Below, piece by piece: positions 1 to 4,783 of a stretch of DNA of 6,426 nt. The stretch lies in contig JAOAFK010000116.1 of assembly GCA_026416315.1 (NCBI GenBank), positions 1-6,426 on the forward strand, written 5' to 3'. Every line of letters begins with the position of its first letter. Position 1 is the first letter of the stretch. This DNA is from Syntrophorhabdaceae bacterium (GTDB lineage: Bacteria; Desulfobacterota; Syntrophorhabdia; Syntrophorhabdales; Syntrophorhabdaceae). Under the pieces are notes generated by a model that saw only the letters and a program-made list of their open reading frames with translations, was not told where the DNA came from and ran no database searches. The position numbers were made by a program, and so were the translations under genes.

Positions 1-729
1 GTCCTGTCTGTATCCAACCTCTGCCCTTTCAAGATTCGCTGCATATCCGCATGTATCACAGTATATAATGATATCCTCACCCGTTTCGGCAAGGACCATG
101 AACTCATGGGAAAAGCTCCCACCTATCTGACCTGTATCTGCCTCTACAACCCTGAATTTAAATCCACATCTTTTAAAAATATTCGTGTATGCATCATACA
201 TATCCATATAGCTTTTCTCCGCACCTTCCTCATCTACATCAAAGCTGTATGCATCCTTCATCACAAATTCCCTTGCTCTCATAACACCGAATCTCGGCCT
301 TATCTCATCTCTGAATTTCGTCTGTATCTGATATAGATTTAAAGGTAGATCCCTGTATGACCTCACCTCCCTTCTGACAAGGTCTGTCACAACCTCTTCA
401 TGGGTGGGTCCCAGACACAGTTCCCTGTTGTTTCTATCGTAAAAGCGCAGAAGCTCTTTTCCATATTTTTCCCACCGTGTGCTTTCTTGCCACAGCTCCT
501 TAGGTTGCACAAATGGCATAAGAATTTCCTGAGCCCCCTTTTTGTTCATCTCTTCCCTTATAATGTTTTCCACCTTTCTTAAAGATTTTAAGCCTAGGGG
601 CAGCCATGTATAGATCCCAGATGCAAGCCTTCTGATAAAGCCTGCCCTGAGCATGAGTCTATGGCTTATAACCTCAGCCTCTTTTGGGTCTTCCTTCACG
701 GTGGGTATAAACATCTTTGAAAAACGCAT
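1..729 (-). CDS. proS: Prolyl-tRNA synthetase, N-terminal part (cut by window edge)
   Basis: Class II aminoacyl-tRNA synthetase that charges tRNA-Pro with proline in the cytoplasm. My translation of the 243 visible codons begins MRFSKMFIPTVKEDPKEAEV. It contains the family landmarks in order: the motif 1 region with LMLRAGFIRRLASGIYTWLP (about 25-44), GPTHEE (107-112), motif 2 with FRDE followed by RPRFG (139-148), REFVMKDAYSF (153-163), and GQIGG...SHEFMVLAE (201-215). CDTCGYAANLE (224-234) then marks entry to the editing (INS) domain of bacterial-type ProRS. A full protein is about 570 residues, so the rest of the editing domain, motif 3 and the anticodon-binding domain lie beyond the left edge. 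The ATG at 727-729 is preceded by GGAGG (736-740) at good spacing. The M20 peptidase gene ends only 19 bases upstream, so the two are probably co-transcribed. Nothing looks broken in the visible part. Confidence 0.96.
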   Translation of the reverse strand, partial: MRFSKMFIPTVKEDPKEAEVISHRLMLRAGFIRRLASGIYTWLPLGLKSLRKVENIIREEMNKKGAQEILMPFVQPKELWQESTRWEKYGKELLRFYDRNNRELCLGPTHEEVVTDLVRREVRSYRDLPLNLYQIQTKFRDEIRPRFGVMRAREFVMKDAYSFDVDEEGAEKSYMDMYDAYTNIFKRCGFKFRVVEADTGQIGGSFSHEFMVLAETGEDIIIYCDTCGYAANLERAEVGYRQD

Positions 730-748
730 CCTTTTCCTCCTGATGTGC

Positions 749-2065
749 TCAGATTTTATCCTTGCATGATGCAAGAAATCTCACAATTTCCTTTGTAATC
801 TCTATGGCATTTAAGTAATTTTCTATGGAAATCCTTTCATTTTTTCCATGCATCCTCATAATCTCATCTTTGCTGAAAACTGCAGGAAAAAAACCATATG
901 CAGGGATATTCAAGTTTCTAAAATAACGTAAGTCCGATGCCCCAGTCAACAAACACGGCAACACAGGGATATCCCCTTTTGCTCTACGAATGATATTTTT
1001 AATTCCCGTGAAATATTCTGTATTATAGGGAGATGGTTTTGGGTCAGCTGAACTGTTATCAATTCTTATTATCTCTACATCTTCACCGCAGAGTTTTTTT
1101 ATTTTCGAAAAAAAACTTTCCTTATCTTCTCGAGGAAGAAGTCTTGCATCAAAATAGACAGTGGCCTCAGATGGTATAACATTTATCTTTTCACCGCTTT
1201 TTAAAATTGTGGGTGTTACTGTATTTCTCAAAAGGGCATTAAAAAGAGGATTGGCCTCCAAGGCTTCTTTTATCTTTTTATTTTTTAGGCCTTCCTTTAA
1301 TGTATTGAATCTTACCCCTTCGATTACTTTATCTTTAAGGATGCCATTTAGATAAGAGTTCACAACGCCTGTGACCTTTATAGGCCATTTATATGAAAGG
1401 ATTGCATAGGATGCCTTTATCACCTTTTCATTGGCACTGTTTTTTGTTGGTATGGAACCATGTCCACCTTGTCCATAAGCTTTAATCATAAATTGACTGA
1501 CCTTTTTTTCAGCTACAGCAATCTGGGCATGGATTAAACCATCTTCTTCAATAAGAGCGCCGCCTTCACTTAAGACAAATGATGCCTCCTGCAAATCTTT
1601 TACTTCATTGAGCATATACTCAACACCGTTTTTACCACCCACCTCTTCATCGCATGTAGCAAGAAATATTATATCTCTTTCTGGAACAATACCTTTTTTA
1701 TAGAGGTCTATAAAGGCAAGAAGCTGGCTTATAGTCTGTGATTTCATATCAATAGCCCCCCTGCCGTAAATAAAACCGTCTCTTATCTCCCCAGAAAAAG
1801 GATGGATGTCCCATTCATCTATTTTGGCAGGCACAACATCCACATGACTTAAAAGTATTATGGGTTTGCCAATCTGTCTGCCTTTTATTCTTGAGAGTAT
1901 GTTTGCTCTTTTTTTAACAGGAACAAAAATCTGTGTCTCAAGACCTTCTTTTGTGAGTATTTCATCTAAAAATACTATGGCCTCTTCTTCATTGCCCGGT
2001 GGGTTTGTGGTGTTTATTTTAATAAAATCAGATAGAAGTGTTACTGCATAATCTTTTTCTGACAT
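749..2065 (-). CDS. M20-family zinc metallopeptidase (ArgE/DapE/CPS-like)
   Basis: A 438-residue co-catalytic metallohydrolase that probably cleaves an amide or peptide bond; the substrate cannot be read from sequence. The M20 ligands are all visible: LLSHVDVVP with His74 and Asp76, GRGAIDMKS with bridging Asp106, TCDEEVGG with catalytic Glu140 and ligand Glu141, VLSEGGA with ligand Glu167, and RMHGKNERI near the C-terminus with His406. GQGGHGSIP (198-206) starts the inserted lid/dimerisation domain and carries its conserved His202. The length and the SEGG signature point to the Gly-X carboxypeptidase/PM20D1-like branch more than to strict ArgE or DapE, so no symbol is given. No signal peptide is present, so it is cytoplasmic. 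The start at 2063-2065 has AAGGAG (2073-2078) seven bases upstream. It lies between the mini-gene terminator and proS. I see no strong promoter of its own; a TATAGT without a good -35 lies near 2115-2120, and read-through is also possible. Confidence 0.92.
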   Translation of the reverse strand: MSEKDYAVTLLSDFIKINTTNPPGNEEEAIVFLDEILTKEGLETQIFVPVKKRANILSRIKGRQIGKPIILLSHVDVVPAKIDEWDIHPFSGEIRDGFIYGRGAIDMKSQTISQLLAFIDLYKKGIVPERDIIFLATCDEEVGGKNGVEYMLNEVKDLQEASFVLSEGGALIEEDGLIHAQIAVAEKKVSQFMIKAYGQGGHGSIPTKNSANEKVIKASYAILSYKWPIKVTGVVNSYLNGILKDKVIEGVRFNTLKEGLKNKKIKEALEANPLFNALLRNTVTPTILKSGEKINVIPSEATVYFDARLLPREDKESFFSKIKKLCGEDVEIIRIDNSSADPKPSPYNTEYFTGIKNIIRRAKGDIPVLPCLLTGASDLRYFRNLNIPAYGFFPAVFSKDEIMRMHGKNERISIENYLNAIEITKEIVRFLASCKDKI

Positions 2066-2131
2066 ATATTTTCTCCTTGAAATTATTTAAAGAAAAATAG
2101 AAGCTTTTTTGTCACTATATAAGCTTAAAAT

Positions 2132-2155
2132 AAAAAAAGGGGGATGACCCCCCTT
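2132..2155 (-). terminator. Intrinsic terminator of the lysine-rich mini-gene
   Basis: Read on the minus strand, AAGGGGG, a five-base loop (GTCAT) and CCCCCTT form a 7-bp hairpin, and seven T residues run through and past its base (2132-2138). It begins about 14 bases after the stop codon of the 24-codon ORF. It separates that gene from the downstream M20 peptidase, although some read-through is possible. Read on the plus strand the hairpin lacks a U-run, so it works in one direction only. Confidence 0.88.
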
Positions 2156-2168
2156 AAAGCGATGGGCA

Positions 2169-2243
2169 TTATTTCTTTGTCTTCTTGTCCTTTTTTGTTG
2201 TCTTTTTTTCATCTTTCTTTGGTGTAGCCTTCTTGCATCCCAT
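2169..2243 (-). CDS. 24-residue lysine-rich microprotein
   Basis: A 24-codon ORF starting MGCKKATPKK and ending in KDKKTKK. Twelve of 24 residues are Lys; the others are mainly Thr and Asp, plus one Cys at position 3. The case for a real gene is its complete setting. A sigma70 promoter with TTGACA and a 17-base spacer lies upstream (2269-2297). A strong Shine-Dalgarno, AAAGGAGGTG, sits seven bases before the ATG. A TAA stop is followed by an intrinsic terminator (2132-2155). The transcript should be about 130 nt. I do not recognise a family. With a strongly positive charge and no membrane segment, a nucleic-acid- or ribosome-binding role is possible, but that is inference. The MGC start is not a bacterial lipoprotein signal because there is no hydrophobic stretch. 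Alternatively the locus is mainly a small RNA whose ORF is incidental, though the strong ribosome site argues against this. Confidence 0.72.
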   Translation of the reverse strand: MGCKKATPKKDEKKTTKKDKKTKK

Positions 2244-2258
2244 AATAACACCTCCTTT
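2241..2258 (-). repeat. 18-base start region, copy 1 (mini-gene)
   Basis: AAAGGAGGTGTTATTATG on the minus strand: ribosome site, spacer and start codon of the lysine-rich ORF. It is identical base for base to the start region of hsp20 at 3138-3155. Flanking bases on both sides differ. Confidence 0.85.
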
Positions 2259-2268
2259 TTTTAAATCC

Positions 2269-2297
2269 ATGTTATTTTAAACAATTGGATTTGTCAA
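2269..2297 (-). promoter_or_regulatory. Sigma70-type promoter of the mini-gene
   Basis: On the minus strand, TTGACA (2292-2297, full consensus) is separated by 17 bases from TAACAT (2269-2274). An A/T-tract region at about 2300-2330, just upstream, would act as an UP element. The predicted start lies near 2262, giving a leader of about 20 bases that holds the ribosome site. CAATTG (2282-2287) lies in the spacer. Confidence 0.8.
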
Positions 2298-2333
2298 TAG
2301 CAAAAATTAAAAAAAATAAAATTTTTTTTAAGA

Positions 2334-2555
2334 TTACCCTGTGATCACTTCTTTTACTTCAGGCACTTCAGCCTTTAACTGTTTTTCAACCCCCATCTTT
2401 AAGGTCATCATACTCATGGGGCAGCTACCACATGCCCCGCGAAGCCTCACCTTGACGATTCCTTCCTGTGAAACATCTATTAATTCTATGTCGCCTCCAT
2501 CTCTCTGCAAAAATGGTCTTATCTTTTCTATCACAGCCTCAACCTTTTCTTTCAT
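2334..2555 (-). CDS. NifU C-terminal-domain (NFU) Fe-S scaffold/carrier protein
   Basis: A 73-residue protein consisting of a single NFU domain, the module that binds a [4Fe-4S] cluster between subunits and hands it to target enzymes. Family hallmarks are IRPFLQRDGGDIELIDV (12-28), VKVRLRGACGSCPMS (34-48) with the cluster-binding CxxC at Cys42 and Cys45, and MMTLKMGVEKQL (49-60). The length is normal for stand-alone NFU proteins; the N-terminal IscU-like and ferredoxin-like parts of nitrogen-fixation NifU are absent, so a general Fe-S role is likely and nif function is not implied. The ATG at 2553-2555 follows AGGAGG (2564-2569) at eight bases' spacing. It has its own promoter (2600-2628) and appears monocistronic: an AT-only stretch follows the stop and contains the next gene's promoter. 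A likely client in this window is the PflX-like radical SAM protein, but that is inference only. Confidence 0.94.
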   Translation of the reverse strand: MKEKVEAVIEKIRPFLQRDGGDIELIDVSQEGIVKVRLRGACGSCPMSMMTLKMGVEKQLKAEVPEVKEVITG

Positions 2556-2599
2556 AATTTTTTCCTCCTGCTATTTTATATCCACAAGGGATGAATAGA

Positions 2600-2628
2600 A
2601 TTATAATCATATTTTTGTGGTATGTAAA
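2600..2628 (-). promoter_or_regulatory. Sigma70-type promoter of the NFU gene
   Basis: On the minus strand, TTTACA (2623-2628), a 17-base spacer and a perfect TATAAT (2600-2605). The predicted start is near 2593, giving a leader of just under 40 bases that contains AGGAGG. CAATTG (2629-2634) abuts the -35. An inverted repeat, CCACAA (2582-2587) and TTGTGG (2615-2620), brackets the -10 and start site and could be an operator. Confidence 0.82.
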
Positions 2629-2651
2629 CAATTGATATGAAAAAAATTAAT

Positions 2652-2686
2652 GGAAAGGGGGAAGAGGGTGAAAGGGAAGGGGAGGA
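2652..2686 (+). other. G-rich polypurine tract with G-quadruplex motif
   Basis: A 35-base stretch with only one pyrimidine (T2669). It holds G-runs at 2657-2661, 2666-2668, 2674-2676 and 2679-2682, separated by loops of 4, 5 and 2 bases, which fits the standard four-run G-quadruplex pattern. On the minus strand, the sense strand for hsp20, it is a C-rich, G-free stretch just past the stop codon, as expected for a Rho-loading region. It lies between hsp20 and the NFU promoter, where no hairpin terminator is seen. Confidence 0.65.
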
Positions 2687-2690
2687 CATT

Positions 2691-3140
2691 TTATTCAATC
2701 TCAACCTTTATCTCTTTTGGCATTGCCTTCTGTGATTTTGGAATAGTGATCTTCAAAACACCATCTTTGTATGTGGCCTTTGCCTTATCTGCCACAACCT
2801 CAGTTGGAAGTTGAATTACCCTTTGGAATGCCCCATATACCCTTTCTGACCTATAATAGTCTGCCTCTTTTATTTCCTCTTCTCTCTTTCTTTCACCTTT
2901 TACAGTTAGTCTATCTTCCACAATAGATATGGTTACATCCTTGGGGTCTATAGCAGGCAGGTCAAATGTTACAACAACATCTTTTTTTGTTTCATGGACA
3001 TCAACAGCAGGCACCCACTGGCCTTCTTTTATCCCTGGAAAGCCTGTCTTTTCAAAAAAATCTTCAAAGAGTTTATCCATCTCCTCTTTCAAAGTGGGGA
3101 ACCTGAACTCCCATAAGCTCTTCCATGGTGCGAGGGTCAT
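2691..3140 (-). CDS. Small heat-shock protein (Hsp20/alpha-crystallin family)
   Basis: An ATP-independent holdase chaperone that keeps unfolding cytoplasmic proteins soluble, normally as a large oligomer. The 149-residue length is typical. The N-terminal arm (1-41) is rich in Trp and Phe. The alpha-crystallin domain (about 42-137) starts at WVPAVDVHETKKDVVVTFDLP (42-62) and includes RLTVKGERK (77-85), RVYGAFQRVIQLP (100-112) and the signature GVLKITIPK (127-135). The C-terminal tail has an I-x-V element (IKV, 144-146), which docks neighbouring dimers. The start at 3138-3140 has a near-perfect Shine-Dalgarno, AGAAAGGAGGTG. The upstream DUF4177-like gene ends 35 bases away on the same strand, and no separate promoter is evident in the gap, so a shared transcript is likely. 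I see no CIRCE element or sigma32-type promoter, so heat control, if any, uses another route. There is no hairpin terminator; a Rho-type end is possible in the C-rich stretch downstream. Confidence 0.95.
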   Translation of the reverse strand: MTLAPWKSLWEFRFPTLKEEMDKLFEDFFEKTGFPGIKEGQWVPAVDVHETKKDVVVTFDLPAIDPKDVTISIVEDRLTVKGERKREEEIKEADYYRSERVYGAFQRVIQLPTEVVADKAKATYKDGVLKITIPKSQKAMPKEIKVEIE

Positions 3141-3155
3141 AATAACACCTCCTTT
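3138..3155 (-). repeat. 18-base start region, copy 2 (hsp20)
   Basis: AAAGGAGGTGTTATTATG on the minus strand, identical to the start region of the lysine-rich mini-gene at 2241-2258. The spacer between ribosome site and ATG is also identical, which the ribosome alone does not require. Confidence 0.85.
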
Positions 3156-3175
3156 CTGTAATTTTTTAATTTATG

Positions 3176-3442
3176 TTATTCCCCTTCCCTTATCTTTCTC
3201 TTCCAGAAACTCACTATTCCAAGGGGTCTAAAGAAAAGCTGGATTAATTCCCACCCCTTATCTCCAAAATCGTTTAAAATGGCCGATAGATTATCTATCT
3301 GTTCCATACCTACATCGTGGATCTCGCATTCTCCGTCAGGTCTACATGCATATACAATATTTTTTTCAGGATCCATCACCACACCCTTTTTCTCAAGCTC
3401 ATCCATGGAAAATATCTTTACTGTATATTGAAATTTCTCCAT
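3176..3442 (-). CDS. Small DUF4177-like protein of unknown function
   Basis: An 88-residue soluble protein beginning MEKFQYTVKIF. Its C-terminal half, with LNDFGDKGWELIQLFF (56-71) and IVSFWKRK (76-83), matches the pattern of DUF4177 proteins as I remember it: a short strand at the N-terminus, then a helix, GWEL, and a strand ending in an aromatic residue plus KR. No biochemical role is established for that family. The middle (about 12-45) is longer than in typical members and holds two cysteines (Cys33, Cys39) around an acidic segment. There is no signal peptide or membrane segment. The ATG at 3440-3442 has GGAG eight bases upstream. The gene is first in an apparent two-gene unit with hsp20 and diverges from the radical SAM gene. 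The family assignment is moderate; that it is a real gene is much surer. Confidence 0.72.
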   Translation of the reverse strand: MEKFQYTVKIFSMDELEKKGVVMDPEKNIVYACRPDGECEIHDVGMEQIDNLSAILNDFGDKGWELIQLFFRPLGIVSFWKRKIREGE

Positions 3443-3474
3443 TTCTTCAACTCCAATTGTTTTTTTAAATCTTT

Positions 3475-3484
3475 TATTATAATA
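3475..3484. promoter_or_regulatory. Symmetrical -10 element in the hsp20/radical SAM divergent gap
   Basis: TATTATAATA is a perfect palindrome that gives a consensus TATAAT on both strands (plus 3478-3483, minus 3476-3481). It lies in the middle of the 74-base gap between two divergent genes, so it could serve both. The -35 partners are weak: on the plus strand TTGTTT (3457-3462) is only 15 bases away, and on the minus strand there is just an A-tract. Confidence 0.5.
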
Positions 3485-3516
3485 TTAATGCACAAATATT
3501 TTTTTTTAAAGACCTT

Positions 3517-4428
3517 ATGGAAGATTTTCCTTCATACATAAAAACAAAAAAAGAAGGCAAGCTCGATGAGATTATAGAGGAACTTGAATCAAAGCTGAAT
3601 CCCTGCGTTTTATGTCCCAGAAGGTGCAGGGCAAATAGATATGCAGGAGATTTAGGCTACTGCAAGGCCCCATATGATATCTATATTTCATCTTCCTTTG
3701 CCCATTTTGGAGAAGAGGCACCGCTTGTGGGTGTATATGGTTCAGGAACCATATTTTTCACCCATTGCAATTTAAGGTGTATATTCTGCCAGAACTATGA
3801 CATAAGTCTATTTGGTGAAGGAAGTCACTGTTCTTACATGAAACTTGCCCGGATTATGGTGGAGCTGCAAAATAGAGGCTGTCATAATATAAACCTCGTT
3901 ACCCCCACACATTATGTACCCCAGATATTAAAGGCATTAAGCATTGCCATAGACGAAGGTCTTCATCTCCCTATTGTGTATAACTGTGGCGGTTATGAGT
4001 CTCTGGAGGTGATAAGACTCCTTGAAGGTGTAGTGGATATATATATGCCTGATATAAAGTTTATGGAGAAGGCATTATCCAAAAAATACTGTAAGGCAGA
4101 AGACTATCCTGATGTGGTTAGAGAAGTGGTAAAAGAGATGCACAGACAGGTTGGTGACTTACAGGTTGATGCACAAAACATTGCCACAAAGGGGCTTCTC
4201 ATCAGACACCTTGTCATGCCCGATTCAAGCGAAAACACGAAAAAGGTCTTAGAATTTATAAAGGAAGAAATTTCAGAAAATGCATTTGTGAATATCATGG
4301 CACAGTACCATCCCTGTCTTGGCACCGAAGAATTTCCTGAACTTTCAAGAAGGATTACAAACAGGGAATATATAGAAGCATTAGAATATGCGCAACTGAT
4401 AGGATTGAAAAGGGCATCTAATCACTAA
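3517..4428 (+). CDS. PflX-like radical SAM protein (COG1313 type)
   Basis: A 303-residue Fe-S enzyme related to pyruvate-formate-lyase-activating enzymes. The radical SAM cluster motif is CNLRCIFC, Cys84-x3-Cys88-x2-Cys91, inside GTIFFTHCNLRCIFCQN. VTPTHYVPQ (128-136) and YNCGGYES (155-162) are characteristic of this branch, in which the second matches the strand binding the SAM carboxylate region. The N-terminal section adds CVLCPRRC (30-37) and Cys49, which probably bind metal, either zinc or an extra cluster. The substrate is unknown for the family; a glycyl-radical enzyme partner is often assumed because of homology, but none is present here. The ATG at 3517 is the only ATG in frame before the motifs, yet its ribosome site is poor (AAAGA at best). 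The gene diverges from the DUF4177/hsp20 unit, and its last 11 bases overlap the convergent lipoprotein gene. Confidence 0.9.
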   Translation: MEDFPSYIKTKKEGKLDEIIEELESKLNPCVLCPRRCRANRYAGDLGYCKAPYDIYISSSFAHFGEEAPLVGVYGSGTIFFTHCNLRCIFCQNYDISLFGEGSHCSYMKLARIMVELQNRGCHNINLVTPTHYVPQILKALSIAIDEGLHLPIVYNCGGYESLEVIRLLEGVVDIYMPDIKFMEKALSKKYCKAEDYPDVVREVVKEMHRQVGDLQVDAQNIATKGLLIRHLVMPDSSENTKKVLEFIKEEISENAFVNIMAQYHPCLGTEEFPELSRRITNREYIEALEYAQLIGLKRASNH

Positions 4429-4708
4429 GTCTCTTTCTTAAAGTCTCATTTACCTTTAAAACTTCATTGGCATCCTTTCCTGTGATTTCCCAGCTATATC
4501 CACCCTTTGGATCTTTTTTTAATTTTATTCTTATGTCACCCTTAAGGCTTTTTTTTATTTCTTCCAGTTCCTTTTGAGATGGCATATCCCCATCTTTTGA
4601 TACCTTTGTTTCTTTTATCTCATGAAGGTTTTTTTCAGGGGCTTTGCTGCAGGATATCATAAAAAAAATTAAAGAGATACATAAAATGAATGTTGTAAAA
4701 ATCTTCAT
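4418..4708 (-). CDS. Small lipoprotein of unknown function
   Basis: A 96-residue protein starting MKIFTTFILCISLIFFMISC: a lysine, a hydrophobic core and a lipobox-like MISC, with the lipidated Cys at position 20. Ser follows the Cys, which in Gram-negatives would send it to the outer membrane. The mature part of about 77 residues is highly charged: a predicted helical Lys/Glu segment (about 46-55), then GDIRIKLKKDPKGGYSWEITG (about 54-74) and a basic C-terminus. I recognise no family. I chose the ATG at 4706-4708 over an in-frame TTG at 4742-4744. The ATG begins a textbook signal peptide, whereas the TTG adds 12 charged/polar residues ahead of it and lies inside the predicted -35 box. No ribosome site precedes the ATG, fitting a leaderless mRNA. 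The 3' end overlaps the radical SAM gene by 11 bases, tail to tail. Confidence 0.8.
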   Translation of the reverse strand: MKIFTTFILCISLIFFMISCSKAPEKNLHEIKETKVSKDGDMPSQKELEEIKKSLKGDIRIKLKKDPKGGYSWEITGKDANEVLKVNETLRKRLSD

Positions 4709-4714
4709 GTCGTC

Positions 4715-4744
4715 ATAATATAATCGTTTTATGGAAGTTTTCAA
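4715..4744 (-). promoter_or_regulatory. Promoter of the lipoprotein gene, predicting a leaderless mRNA
   Basis: On the minus strand, TTGAAA (4739-4744) is followed by TATATT (4717-4722, 16-base spacer) or TATTAT (4715-4720, 18-base spacer). Transcription would start about 7 bases on, at or within a few bases of the ATG at 4706-4708. That matches the missing ribosome site. Confidence 0.6.
4719..4724 (+). promoter_or_regulatory. Possible -10 element for the GGQ release-factor-like gene
   Basis: TATAAT on the plus strand, overlapping the lipoprotein promoter's -10 on the other strand. A start near 4731 would give a leader of about 53 bases. No -35 at normal spacing is convincing; TTGTAA (4693-4698) is 20 bases away. 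Confidence 0.35.
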
Positions 4745-4771
4745 CTAAATTTATTTGTATGGCCATCATAT

Positions 4772-4777
4772 GAGGTG
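4772..4777 (+). promoter_or_regulatory. Ribosome site that fixes the GGQ gene start
   Basis: GAGGTG, six bases before the ATG at 4784-4786. The GTG inside it (4775-4777) is in frame and could be taken for a start codon, but it is better read as part of the Shine-Dalgarno, since the GTG itself has no ribosome site. Confidence 0.75.
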
Positions 4778-4783
4778 AAAAAT

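Noticed and set aside
106..582. Plus-strand ORFs of 76 and 60 codons opposite proS.
   Set aside because: They are antisense to an intact proS, have cysteine- and phenylalanine-rich low-quality translations, and no ribosome sites worth noting.
2101..2130. Two AAGCTT copies (2101-2106 and 2121-2126) as a possible regulatory hairpin before the M20 gene.
   Set aside because: AAGCTT is self-complementary and short; the stem would be weak with a 14-base loop, and no function follows from it.
2169..2204. Two A AAA AAG heptamers in the lysine-rich ORF that could allow -1 frameshifting, giving a product that reads on to about 2130.
   Set aside because: Lys-Lys codons in an A-rich gene produce such heptamers by default, the -1 frame runs through the terminator, and there is no clear stimulatory structure at the right distance.
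2301..2332. A-run/T-run inverted repeat after the NFU gene as a terminator.
   Set aside because: The stem would contain no G or C pairs; the stretch is better explained as an A/T-rich UP element for the next promoter.
3141..3175. Search for a CIRCE element or sigma32 promoter before hsp20.
   Set aside because: No TTAGCACTC/GAGTGCTAA pair and no CTTGAAA/CCCCATNT arrangement was found in this gap or in 3443-3516.
4742..4783. Longer starts: TTG at 4742-4744 for the lipoprotein and GTG at 4775-4777 for the GGQ protein.
   Set aside because: The TTG lies in a predicted -35 box and puts polar residues ahead of a signal peptide. The GTG is part of the GAGGTG ribosome site for the ATG at 4784.
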